Shown here in pieces: positions 11,801-21,200 of a DNA stretch of 54,423 nt. The translations under genes and the position numbers were made by a program. The notes below the pieces were generated by a model that worked only from the letters and a program-made list of their open reading frames with translations, was not told the DNA's origin and did not search any database. The DNA is from Mnemiopsis leidyi (taxonomy: Eukaryota; Ctenophora; Tentaculata; Lobata; Bolinopsidae): positions 67,459 through 121,881 of the forward strand of contig JH154348.1 in the NCBI GenBank assembly GCA_000226015.1, given 5' to 3'. The first letter of the stretch is position 1. The number at the start of each line of letters is the position of its first letter.

Positions 11801-12964
11801 ACTCGGCATCAAGTCGAAACCGAAACACTTATTTTTCCCGAACATCCTACCAAGTGCAGCATGTACAAATATCTGATGTTCAACCCGAATCAGTGCAAAT
11901 CTATACACTCGATAGTTGAATGTCCCAAANNNNNNNNNNNNNNNNNNNNNNNNNNNNNNNNNNNNNNNNNNNNNNNNNNNNNNNNNNNNNNNNNNNNNNN
12001 NNNNNNNNNNNNNNNNNNNNNNNNNNNNNNNNNNNNNNNNNNNNNNNNNNNNNNNNNNNNNNNNNNNNNNNNNNNNNNNNNNNNNNNNNNNNNNNNNNNN
12101 NNNNNNNNNNNNNNNNNNNNNNNNNNNNNNNNNNNNNNNNNNNNNNNNNNNNNNNNNNNNNNNNNNNNNNNNNNNNNNNNNNNNNNNNNNNNNNNNNNNN
12201 NNNNNNNNNNNNNNNNNNNNNNNNNNNNNNNNNNNNNNNNNNNNNNNNNNNNNNNNNNNNNNNNNNNNNNNNNNNNNNNNNNNNNNNNNNNNNNNNNNNN
12301 NNNNNNNNNNNNNNNNNNNNNNNNNNNTAGCATTATCATATCGTACCACTCGGCATCAAGTTGAAACCGAAACACTTATTTTCCTGGAACATCCTACCAA
12401 GTGCAGCATGTGCAAATATCTGATGTTCAACCCGAATCAGTGCAAATCTATACACTTCGATAAGTTGAATGTCCCCAAAGCGGTGTGATATTGAATCAAT
12501 TTAAAGTACAAAAAATCAACAGTTATGTCCTAATTGCCAGTACCGCACTGCCCTGACACATGTTCCGCGGCGCTGGAGGAGTGAAAATATTCGATACTAT
12601 TTGCAGAGCCTGGCAGTATACATTGCTACACTCACTCGCCTAGTTCTTGGGTCGGAGTGCTGTTTAAACACACAAATATGATACGTTAATGTAACCGGGA
12701 GAGAGAGAATGCACAAAAATGCAAAAAACGGACCGGCTCACCGTGCTGTACTTACTCGACTTTGAAGTTTTCGAAGTTCTTTGCCAATAAGACACAATTT
12801 ATCAAGATAACTGTGATGATGAAATGGTCGAACCACTGGTTACAGATGAACCTCACACAGAAAGTTCGGATCGGGTTCGTATGAGAAAAGATGAAGAGGG
12901 ATTTTTCCTTGCTGAACGTAAACTTTAGGTTGCTACCCATTCTGCAGTCCGTGATACTGAAAGT
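2167..12964 (-). CDS. NaV2: NaV2-type four-domain voltage-gated cation channel (15 exons)
   Basis: Pore-forming alpha subunit of a voltage-gated Na/Ca-permeable channel in the plasma membrane. Exons in transcript order: 12964-12756, 9128-9000, 8815-8724, 8350-8014, 7896-7746, 7612-7463, 7238-6756, 6636-6457, 6303-5655, 5542-5175, 5005-4809, 4665-4479, 4229-4038, 3700-3056, 2892-2167. All joins have GT-AG ends and the total of 4,695 nt is in frame (1,564 codons plus TAA). Four repeats are seen, each with an Arg/Lys-rich S4. The pore-loop residues read D (TLDFWED), E (CGEWIE), E (TFEGWM) and A (TSAGWND). This DEEA filter is known for NaV2/BSC1-type channels; NaV1 has DEKA and CaV has EEEE. The domain I-II and II-III linkers are short. 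A C-terminal EF-hand-like region and an IQ-like motif ([12 protein letters not shown]) are present. The extreme N-terminus is uncertain; see the entries at 13673 and 15263. Confidence 0.93.
3056..3700 (-). CDS. NaV2: NaV2 exon: III-IV linker (inactivation gate) and domain IV S1-S5
   Basis: 215 codons, phase 0. The linker reads [18 protein letters not shown]. The NaV1 inactivation latch IFMT is represented by VLLT. Domain IV S1-S3 and S4 follow ([20 protein letters not shown]), then S5 ([17 protein letters not shown]). It ends LTDQ before GTAAGT. Confidence 0.95.
4038..4229 (-). CDS. NaV2: NaV2 exon: domain III pore and S6
   Basis: 64 codons, phase 0. [15 protein letters not shown] carries Glu where NaV1 has the Na-selective Lys (TFKGW). 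S6 follows ([20 protein letters not shown]), ending DNFNRLKKE at a GTTAGC donor. Confidence 0.94.
4479..4665 (-). CDS. NaV2: NaV2 exon: domain III S5 and turret
   Basis: Starts with the C that completes a Cys codon, then [15 protein letters not shown], a turret with sequon NKT, and the pore approach [16 protein letters not shown]. Phase 0 at the 3' end (GTATGT donor). Confidence 0.93.
4809..5005 (-). CDS. NaV2: NaV2 exon: domain III S4-S5
   Basis: No long minus-strand ATG-type ORF marks this exon. It was found by reading the gap between flanking exons. It encodes [20 protein letters not shown] then [20 protein letters not shown], the hallmark Nav DIII-S4, and ends WLVF plus TG in phase 2 before GTAAGA. 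Confidence 0.93.
5175..5542 (-). CDS. NaV2: NaV2 exon: end of II-III linker and domain III S1-S3
   Basis: Starts [12 protein letters not shown], then a Cys-rich stretch with nine Cys in about 22 residues ([19 protein letters not shown]). That stretch sits just before DIII-S1 ([19 protein letters not shown]). Nav channels have a shorter Cys motif at this place. S2 and S3 follow ([22 protein letters not shown]). Confidence 0.93.
5655..6303 (-). CDS. NaV2: NaV2 exon: domain II S4-S6 and II-III linker
   Basis: Encodes the rest of DII-S4 ([20 protein letters not shown]), S5 ([14 protein letters not shown]), the pore loop [14 protein letters not shown] with the second selectivity residue Glu, S6 ([19 protein letters not shown]) and most of a short hydrophilic II-III linker. 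It ends in phase 1 at A before GTAAGT. Confidence 0.95.
6457..6636 (-). CDS. NaV2: NaV2 exon: domain II S2-S4 start
   Basis: 60 codons, phase 0: [36 protein letters not shown], then [10 protein letters not shown]. It joins [10 protein letters not shown] of the next exon to make a continuous DII-S4. Confidence 0.94.
6756..7238 (-). CDS. NaV2: NaV2 exon: I-II linker and domain II S1
   Basis: 161 codons, phase 0. It starts with an acidic linker ([20 protein letters not shown]), followed by a Cys cluster ([14 protein letters not shown]). Then comes the membrane approach and DII-S1 ([20 protein letters not shown]). The I-II linker is much shorter than in vertebrate NaV1. The acceptor and first six codons lie in the first unit of a three-copy tandem repeat (7221-7378). 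Confidence 0.93.
7221..7378. repeat. Three-copy ~53-bp tandem repeat across a NaV2 splice acceptor
   Basis: Units begin GACACT at 7221, 7275 and 7327. The 7221 unit contains the true acceptor and first six codons (SDRSSV) of the exon at 7238-6756. The other two copies lie in the intron and keep an AG in the same place. Confidence 0.88.
7463..7612 (-). CDS. NaV2: NaV2 exon: domain I S6
   Basis: 150 nt, phase 0 at both ends. Encodes [20 protein letters not shown] and [19 protein letters not shown], the near-invariant Nav DI-S6 sequence. Confidence 0.95.
7746..7896 (-). CDS. NaV2: NaV2 exon: domain I pore loop
   Basis: Encodes [19 protein letters not shown] and the pore helix [19 protein letters not shown]. 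The Asp of TLDFWED is the first selectivity residue. An aromatic Phe follows it, at the position that sets tetrodotoxin sensitivity in NaV1 channels. The donor is the weaker GTTCAA, chosen because it joins in frame to ILGSSGAMY of the next exon. Confidence 0.92.
8014..8350 (-). CDS. NaV2: NaV2 exon: domain I S4-S5 linker, S5 and turret
   Basis: Encodes [21 protein letters not shown]5 with the [14 protein letters not shown] signature, and a long extracellular turret containing the sequon NWT and the cysteine of ICGN. It ends in phase 2 at CC before GTAAGT, and the next exon completes a proline codon. Confidence 0.94.
8724..8815 (-). CDS. NaV2: NaV2 exon: domain I S3-S4
   Basis: 92 nt encoding [20 protein letters not shown] followed by [11 protein letters not shown]. 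It aligns without gaps over 31 residues with the Nav S3-S4 exon (YLTEF...LRTFRVLRALKTISVIPG). The first S4 charge is Lys rather than Arg. The donor GTAAG and acceptor cctcag are clean. The 92-nt length is the same as in vertebrate Nav genes, where this exon is often duplicated as a developmental alternative. No second copy was seen here. Confidence 0.92.
9000..9128 (-). CDS. NaV2: NaV2 exon: domain I S2-S3
   Basis: 129 nt between AG at 9129-9130 and GTAAGT. It encodes [20 protein letters not shown] then [16 protein letters not shown], matching the Nav S2-S3 signature (ARGF...LRDPWNWLDF). Both ends have phase 2. The 129-nt size is that of the equivalent vertebrate SCN exon as I recall it. Confidence 0.93.
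10304..10414. repeat. 39-41-bp tandem repeat, three copies
   Basis: Units start GATAGG at 10304, 10343 and 10384 and contain CAATAGTTAAAATG-like sequence. It lies inside a NaV2 intron. Confidence 0.88.
11780..11929 (+). repeat. Left copy of a ~145-bp repeat flanking the gap
   Basis: Shares long near-identical runs (for example TCATATCGTACCACTCGGCA) with 12328-12480 in the same orientation. The two copies border the N run. Confidence 0.9.
11930..12327. other. Assembly gap (398 N)
   Basis: A run of N between two direct copies of the same repeat. Open frames drawn through it are meaningless. Confidence 0.99.
12328..12480 (+). repeat. Right copy of a ~145-bp repeat flanking the gap
   Basis: Same sequence as 11780-11929 with a few substitutions and small indels. 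No coding capacity was recognised. Confidence 0.9.
12756..12964 (-). CDS. NaV2: NaV2 exon: domain I leader and start of S1
   Basis: Begins [10 protein letters not shown] after a tttttgcag acceptor and ends NFKVE before GTAAGT. It holds the conserved Nav leader (KEKSLFIFS...NPIRTF) and DI-S1. Its 209 nt equal the sum of the 119-nt and 90-nt exons I recall from vertebrate SCN genes, where a U12 AT-AC intron separates them. No intron interrupts this copy. Starts in phase 0, ends in phase 2. Confidence 0.88.
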
Positions 12965-13672
12965 CTGCAAAAATTTGATTAGATTTATCAGCTGTAGCAC
13001 TTGCTGCTATTTATACTGTCTAAACCGTCGCCATCTTGCCTCACTCTATCAAATTTAGAAATGTGGTCGTTGTTTTTGCATTCACATCCATGAGATCATG
13101 ATAATACTTCAATATCGGTCATAATCACAATTCTTTATAAATTAAGGGCACCGTTGTAAGGTAGGGAAAAATACCAAAAACGTGCGTGGTGTAAATGTAG
13201 TGTGTCCATGTTAAATCACATTTTATATCATCAACATTTTGAAAAAAAGAAGGCCATGAAGAGGCCGTAGAGATGCAATGGATTCCCGATATTAACCAGA
13301 CTTCTCTGTGCTTGCACAGGAATAATCTTGATGTTGAAGTATCGGGTATAAAATATCTAGAATGTTGCGGAAGGGGACTTTAGTCTTTAAAGTGCAATTC
13401 GATTGGAACTGGATACGAAATCTTCCTCGAGTTTAAATTTCATAAAGAGGAAAGATTTAAGGAAAAATCCGAAAAAAGTTAGCTTATAAAAATTCCGTCG
13501 AAAGAATTCAATCTGATATATCTTCATACTGCAAAAATCGAGTATTTTCAATTTGACTCCCATATGCAGTTATGAGCTAAGATTAAAATCGGATTCACAT
13601 AAATTATACAATAACATGTAAGTTCGTAGATAATTGTTTAAAATCGCGAAAACTGTTAAAAATAATTCTCAC

Positions 13673-13771
13673 CGATTTGGTTGAGGGGGCTGTTGAGATG
13701 CGGCCTGCTCGGCTAGCCGTGACCGACTCATCCCCAAACACGGAATTATTTCTTTCCACTGGTACTGACAT
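13673..13771 (-). CDS. NaV2: Tentative NaV2 N-terminal coding exon
   Basis: A minus-strand open stretch ends in phase 0 at a GTGAGA donor and would splice directly to the phase-0 exon at 12964. It can start at its own ATG (13771, MSVPVERNNSVFGDES...). Alternatively it can be entered by a weak acceptor (catgtcag, exon from 13764, 92 nt) that fits the phase left by the candidate first exon at 15290. It lacks the usual FRPFTRESL leader motif, so the assignment rests on frame and splice signals only. Confidence 0.42.
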
Positions 13772-15262
13772 GATTACCGCGAATCTGATCTGTTCAAGAC
13801 TCCGGTGTCAACTGTTTTACATTTTTGGGCTGGCTTTGATCTTCCTAAAGTATAGTTTAAGTCAGGTTAAAACTTGGTTAGTGGGATAGTGAGCTTTCAG
13901 ATACTCAGATATGTAGTTCAAGGCTTGACTTGCTGTGGTATGTAGAGCCCTTAGATGCTCGCGTAGTTTGCAAAGACTAATCCATTTGTATTGGGTACAG
14001 GGTGCACATAACAAAAGCTATGGAGCCTACATTTTTTACCGAAAATAAGGCAGTTCATGTAGCAATACTTTTGCAGAATTATAAAGATGCCTGTCATTGT
14101 GAAGAATCTTAGTTCTGACTTCACAGTTTAATGTAGCCATTCTGAAAACCGACATTTGGAAAAAAGAAAAATGTAATATTGTAAGATCGAAATTTGGGTA
14201 AAACAATGTAAAACAATGTAAGAATGTAAGAGGAGTGAAAACAGATGAAACGCAGTCGAAGCTGCCTAGTGGCTAAAATCAAACATTCGCACTTCAGAGT
14301 GCTCAAGTGAGATCGCCAGAACAGCCAAGTTAAGCCCATTTTAGTGGTTGTGGGCGGAAGGCAAAGTTTCTGGTGACAGGACAGCCTCATGCAGCGGGAA
14401 GACAGGGGCGAGTTACAGCATGAAGCTGACTTACACAGCTGTGAGTTATAAAAGTGAAGACGGGACGATTTTAATGATGATCAATTAACGAATGCTAATA
14501 GTGATACACTTACAGCAAAGCCTCGAGACATCGACCGCTTGTTAACGATCTATGTACGGCTATATTTTGTTGTGGCGATCTAACACAATAAAAGTGGCAC
14601 GAAGAGTAGATCACAGAATTAGTGAGCCGCAGTAAACAACATATATGACCGTATTTATCACAAGCCAACCGATCATAATCTCATCCAATCAAGGATTGCA
14701 CGGAAACCTAGACAAGCCAAACTACCCCCTCCTCCCACCACCCTCCCCTAAATTCTCCTTGTCATGGAGGCTAGAATCTCAATAGTAAACATCGGAATGA
14801 AGTGTCAGTAGTAGGACGGAGACTGGGGAGAAGTGATAAGCGAGACTGTGCGGTGGTATAACAATAAACGTAACAGTAACCAGTAGAGACGACGAGAAGA
14901 CACGGATGTGGCCGGAGCGCATTTAGATGCTATTAATTAGCCAATCTCGCCTCCAGAAAACTCAAATCGAGTATAACTGCTAATTTCACATAAATCTGAT
15001 GCACCAAGCGATCCGGTGGTTGTCCACAAAAATTATTGCAAAAATATCTCGGCTCACGTGTGTGTGGAGTGAGTGTGAAGGATATGTGAGAGTGCGGGGA
15101 TGTGGTCAGAAAAGACAGCAAATAGACAAGGAACGATCGAAATACATGCGTGTCTGTACGGCCAGCGATCGAGGAAAGGTAATGTTAATAACAGGAAAAT
15201 ACTTAGCCCGTAATCATGTGATAATACCATATGAGAGGCGTTCAGTTTGCCTTGAAATATAC

Positions 15263-15290
15263 CTGACTTATCCTCCGTGTCTTCTGTCAT
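15263..15290 (-). CDS. NaV2: Possible NaV2 first coding exon
   Basis: ATG at 15290 begins MTEDTEDKS and runs into a CAG/GTATAT donor in phase 1. Several invertebrate Nav proteins begin with MTEDSDS-like sequence, which prompted this call. A TAG lies upstream in the same frame, consistent with a 5' UTR. Only nine codons are available, so chance is not excluded. Confidence 0.3.
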
Positions 15291-18200
15291 ATTAGATGAA
15301 GTGATTTTCCTAATTTCGTCCGGTCTCAATTCCTTTCTTTGCTATCTTTGGTGTGCTCGAAGGTGCAATGTGCTTGGATGCAATCTCTTGGCCCTGGAAG
15401 TCCCTTTTCAGCCTCCTTCTGTCATTATATCTTCGTCATTGAGACACAAGTCTTTAGGAGCCTGGTGTGCAGATAAGTGGCTACCAAGCCGCCCGACTCT
15501 GCAACCTAGTTTGTAAACAGATGCTTCACCTCAGTAACCTTCGTGAGTCCAAATTCAGTTATCACATAATGCCTCACACCATCAGAACTTGAGATCCCTA
15601 ATCAAAGCACCCTTAATACTCAATAGCCGCTTGGCAAGGACTTCATCTCGAGCTTTGTTGTTCCAATTCCGCAATCCCTCAGTCTGAGTTCTTAGTACCG
15701 ACCAGTGTCTGTTTACAGAGAAGTGCTCACTGCGCAGGTGCTCCAGTGCTCCGCCCTAAAGTGAAACCAAAAGTCTCACTTGGTTCCATACTGCATTCCA
15801 TTTATAATATAGAATTAGAGGCGTCATCTTGCAAATCAAAACTCTGGGTCTTCAATCAGCTGTGACTATTTTGAGGCTCTAAAGCGAATTTGTTCTTAGC
15901 ACCAAAATGTTAAGTCTAATTTCACGCTCCTTTTTGAGGATGCTCTTTCAACACGCACAAGTTTCTCTTGACATTAATATGTAATTAATTACATTATATA
16001 CTAAAAAGGACAATCACATGATCAAATGAGCCTTGATAGAAGCGTCCCTGTCCTTGTAACGATGTTGAAGTTTTTCCAGGTCCTAAACTTGAAACTTCCT
16101 GCAGTATAGTAAGATAGTCACTAGTTTAACGCTGTGTATCAAACTGCATTCATCAGCAAAGCTGTACCATCCTGTTATATCAAAACGTTACCATATTGAC
16201 GTTGATGTACAATTACAGTGATAACGTGGAAGAGGATGTCGTGTTGATTCATCAAGCTAAGCGAGAGTACCGGAATCGCCGAGATACTTAGGCATGGGAG
16301 CAACGCAGGGTAAATCTGTACTTTGTAGAGTTTCTTCGCACTCTAGAGTTACTGAGCTTCCTGACAGGATGATGCAGACTCGAGATTACTGAAAGACAAA
16401 GCAAGGATCAACGTGTGATTAGTCGGATTATTCTGGTCGTCATGATATACAGGCAAAAATACCCCGAATCACTTTCAAGTTCTAATTAGCTCTCAAGCTG
16501 CCAGCAAAAACTGTTGAGAGGTGAGCTGTAAAACTGTTCCACACATCAACAACACAAGTACATCTAGCCGGCGAAAACCCGGTCAATCGCAAGTTAAAAA
16601 GATTATCAAATCCATTAAAAGTAAGGCTTGTTCATGTGACGTGGCAAGGTTGTGGCTGCAAAATGCCTTCATTACGTCGCTACCATAAACTGGAATACAC
16701 TGCACTGTATTGTGAAAACATACAAATTTTAAGTTTAAAGTAAAAAATTTTATGTCAACACCCAAGTATACATATTGAATGGTTAACTATTCGACCTCGT
16801 TTTTGATTAGATTAGACTTTCATTTGCGTTCTTGACGGCACGTTCATGTACAGTTCACAAAGACTCAATATGTGACGTGAGCGAACAACAAATTGAGGAG
16901 AGGAACAAGGAGAAGAGGTCACTCCGACGCCACTTTCCCTGGCGGGGTCGCAGCTCCTGCTTGAAGTGTCAAGTGTGGGTTGTAGCGGAGTGTTAGACCC
17001 TCGCTCAGCAGGTAGCAGGGCGATATCAGTTTGTGTACACTACACTCCACCATTCGGCCGGACAGACGCGGTCACCTGGTTCTGCTAACAAGCTGCCACC
17101 TGACACCCCGCTGTCAATGAGGGGGGGTAGGGGCAGCACCCTTCGTCCCTTTGCGGGGGCCCGGTGGGGCTGACTGAGGGGGGTATCAACCATTAAACTA
17201 TACACAACAAGCACTCCTCAAAATTTGACTAACAACGACACTCAGTTTATACATTTACAATTCACAACTGCATAAGGCATACCTAAAACGTTTGCATAGT
17301 GCATTCCGAAAACGCTTCGCTTTATCAGATACCGACTTTCAGGCCTGTTTACACTTAACCCGAGTTATTACATTTGCTGCTGGACGTGGCAATTGAGCTG
17401 CTCCTCCGTGAGAAGAGGGAGCTGGGTTTCCCGTAGAAACGGAAGGAAGGTTGCAGGCAGGATGAAAGGAGAGAGCTAGAGAGAGAGAGCTTCAAACTGT
17501 ACAACAAAAGGAGAACTAGAACGCGCGGTCTCTGCGGTCGGACAGTTAAAATTGGAAATTGTACTGCATCACCACAGTAGAAGTCTTGGCAAAGGTAATA
17601 ATAGCACATTTTCTAGCCTGCGTAACGTACGGTACTTCATTTCGACACTCTGAAATACTGACAACAACTACACGAGGCTTGCTAGAACGAAAAAAGGTTT
17701 CCAGAGGAGAAGATTTAACAATAATGTTTCTAAAAACATGTACCCGGTAGTCTCGCATAGAAAAGTAGGATTCCAAACAAGAGCTACATGTAAAAGTACA
17801 AGCCCTTTACCGAGTATACACAACGGCACAGGTGTACTGTCAATACGCTTATATTCCTTGCCTGTTCAAGCAATTTTTCGGGTCTGCATAACCCTACAAG
17901 TTCGGTGTCAGTTCACAGAGATGAACACTGCCGGGAGGTCGGTGGGCCGGCAAAGCAAGACTTGTTAATGTTAAAAACTTAGCACAGTGATGAGAGGGCA
18001 CGCGGAGAAAGGTACTTCAAATGGGCTACAATAACCTCGTTAAGGGTTCGGGCAATCCCCCTGCAATTAAAGAATTAAAATCTCTAGTGAGGTTCACCTT
18101 CTATATAAACAAGGGGGGTTTAAAATTTTTGACACTTTGGGCTGCGACTTTTAAATGTTTGTAACCTACCCGGACGTGACTTAGACTCATCTTGTTGATG

Positions 18201-21200
18201 GTCAAGTAGGGCGTATTTAAACGTGCTTCAAATGTTATGTTTAAGGTCTTCAGTCCTAACAGAGACATGGAAAAGTGATGGAAATTCTTGAAAACTGTGT
18301 CAATGTGCACTCCACATTTTTGACGATTTTCAATTCACTTCCCTCTGCAGTCCGCTTAGTACTGGCCTTAACCTCATAACGTTAATTCAGTTTCTTGTTA
18401 AAGGAGAATCTTGAAGTTTTGGAGGAGTCTGATTACGATCCTGTGTCAATGATCTTCATAATTTGCCAAATTCCCTTTTTTCTTTAACAGCATGGAATTT
18501 TAAAGAAATTGCAATTGCAAGAAATAAGTTTCCGGCGGTCAAATTATCCGTAAATAGAGAGTTACCTGCTGTCTAGCAACAAGGTTTCAGTTGACAAACC
18601 GCTATCGACTGATGGTTAAACGGTTGTTATCACCTCCTCAAGTGTCATGAAAAACACTGGCCTAAAGCTTCTTGACAGATACTGACAAATCTAATTTTAA
18701 TCCAAAGTCCAATTAAGTGGCAAGAACATATTTCAGAAATCATTTGTGCCCCGTCGTGAAGAAGCCTTAGTCACAGTGAGGCGCAATCTCTCAAAGATTT
18801 CTCTCATTCAATCAAGGGCTTACATTTTTTCGATCCCTCAAAGATTTCCAGATTTTTGGTTATCGGTTTAATAGTTTATCCTACCAGACTCAACCTAAAT
18901 CGTTAACCTATCAGATCACCTATGTTTTTATATGCTATCTGAGAAATCGCTGAGTTTCGATAAGATTAAGCCCCCAGACACAGTTTGCTCTAAGAACAAT
19001 CGACAAATTAATTGAAAAATTAGAGGATAAGACGAAGTAAACGAAAATGGACAAGTACTTGCATTTAGCAGCGATGACGAGATTACTGGAGATGATTCTA
19101 TATGATAAAAGGTCATATAATTTACAATAGTTTAACGGCAAAATGTGAGTATGATCTAAGGATAAATGCTGAATATATGCATACACACAAGCCTACTTTT
19201 AACTACTTTCTACTCAAGCCTATAATTTCCGAAAAAAGAATGGTTTTACTGCTACCCTTACTTAGTGATAGACTGCACCAAGCTGTATTCTGACCTGGTA
19301 TAGGGGCATTGCTGTGGTTAGTCACAGTTACCCCGACAATATAGGGTCAGATAGACAAGATCCTACATTATTCAAAAGTTAATCGCAGGCGAATTTTCGA
19401 CCGGTTCCCAAATAATTCACATGGCCGTACACACCAGTGGCTAGACTCATCCTGAAAAGGAGGGCAAACAAGGTAAAGTATCAAATGTCCTCACGAAAGT
19501 GTCGTATGCAAATTGTGTTGACTGCATTCTGTAATCGAAAGAAGATTAGCAGTACAAACTTAGATGTGCTTTACAGTGTAAACGTGCTTTCTTGGGCGAG
19601 AGCAAAATAAAGGTTCAGGCAACTGTAACTTTTATTTAAAAATGCTTTGGATAGAGTTTCTAGACGTGTCCACATGAGCTCAGGCTATGGTATCCGCGGA
19701 ACGAAAATTGGAGAGAGTCGAGAAAAAGGTCAGACATTGTGGTCGATAACATCAATGATGTTCTGCTTTCTAAAATTCTAAAAGTTCTTTGAGCGTTACA
19801 GATATGTGACGGTTGATTAAAAGGGCTAATTTCTGGGATAGCCTTCGTGATACTGATAAATGATAACGATTAGGTTACAGCATTTCTATCAAGATGATGC
19901 ACTAGTTTAGTATAAACGGAAAAGCTGACAAAGCGAAAATATGAAAGCTCCTGTTAAAGAGAAAATTGAGGAACGCTTCTGTTTGGGAGGTATCGCAAAT
20001 TTGTTTAACACGTGAGAGCGTTTCCCGATGTTCAAATTGGTCGTATCTAGCTGCTCGTTGGTCGATTGCTGTCAAAATGTCACATTACAAAAGAAAATCG
20101 CGCCAACTCCCCACATGCAGTAGCGCTTTTTAATGAGGAGCTAAAGCAAAACCACCAAATCACTACTTTATAACCAGGAAAATATTGGCGCGGTTTGCAT
20201 GCCATAAACAAGTAGAAGTTGTTCTAAATAACAAAAGTTATATAGCAAAGTGATGAAAGTGGGAAAACCTGAATCAGACAGACAATTCCTAGTTTTTATG
20301 AGGTGATAAGTTTAGTTGCTGTGTAGATATATACCTCCAGCGACTAGCACAGAAACCTCTATGTCTGCAAACAGTCGATGAGATATTCCCGCCAATTTTT
20401 GATTTGTCCAGCTGAAATCGCTCTTCTTCTCCTAGTTTATCCAGCCGGATGATTTCTCGGGACCTTTAATTTGAGCTCCTGCATCTGTTAGAAGCTAGTT
20501 CTTTCCTAGGTACCGATGTAACGTGTTCACTGTTCCTTGGTGCTCTGGTGGCGCCTGCACCGAGTCAGAAACACGGAAATTTCACAATGTCTTGGCATTT
20601 CGCCATTTCAAGTCTGAACCTGCAAGATATTTACAGAATTGCAGCCAATCATTGAATTTTTTGTTAATGTATTTCATCGTGACGCTTATTACTGCAATCC
20701 AAATTTTTATGGTGAGATTCATTATTGCGGAATAAACTTTCAGAACCTTAGTTTTTGTACAATCTGAAAATTTTGCTCAATTTTGGGCAAGATAATTCAA
20801 TTTTCCAAGGTTAATCGAAGGCTTCTATAAATGTTGCGTATTGAAGCAGTAAAGCGCTCAAATTCTTCCGGAGACAATGTTATCATCACCACAGTTTTGT
20901 TAAATGGGCCAAAATTCCATTCAAATGGATGTACTGTCTACCCGCTACATATTACCTCGGTTATAGACCTCTGATATAGAGCCCCGAATAGACATTTAAC
21001 TGTTTGTACGGCACGTCGGCAAAACTGTTTTACTCGCAATATGGTTTCATAGCGGGGTCCTTGTCAGAGGAACCCGGTCTATATCTACAATGTAAAAAGG
21101 TCTTGAATGGTCTATCAACTTATTCCGTCAAATATTTGTCTCACATTAGCAAATATTTACCATAAGTAACGTTACCATATCGAAGTAAATCGATCATACC

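Larger units (their letters stand above)
9129..12755 (-). other. Large NaV2 intron
   Basis: The 3.6-kb intron between the domain I S1 and S2-S3 exons is much larger than most other introns in this gene. It holds a three-copy repeat at 10304 and an assembly gap at 11930. No exon-like open frame was recognised. Confidence 0.8.

Noticed and set aside
11789..12488. Several open frames of 130-190 codons
   Set aside because: They run through N and have no real sequence evidence.
2167..12964. Calling the channel a voltage-gated calcium channel
   Set aside because: The S4, S6 and linker sequences match Nav, and the domain I and IV filter residues are Asp and Ala rather than the four Glu of CaV.
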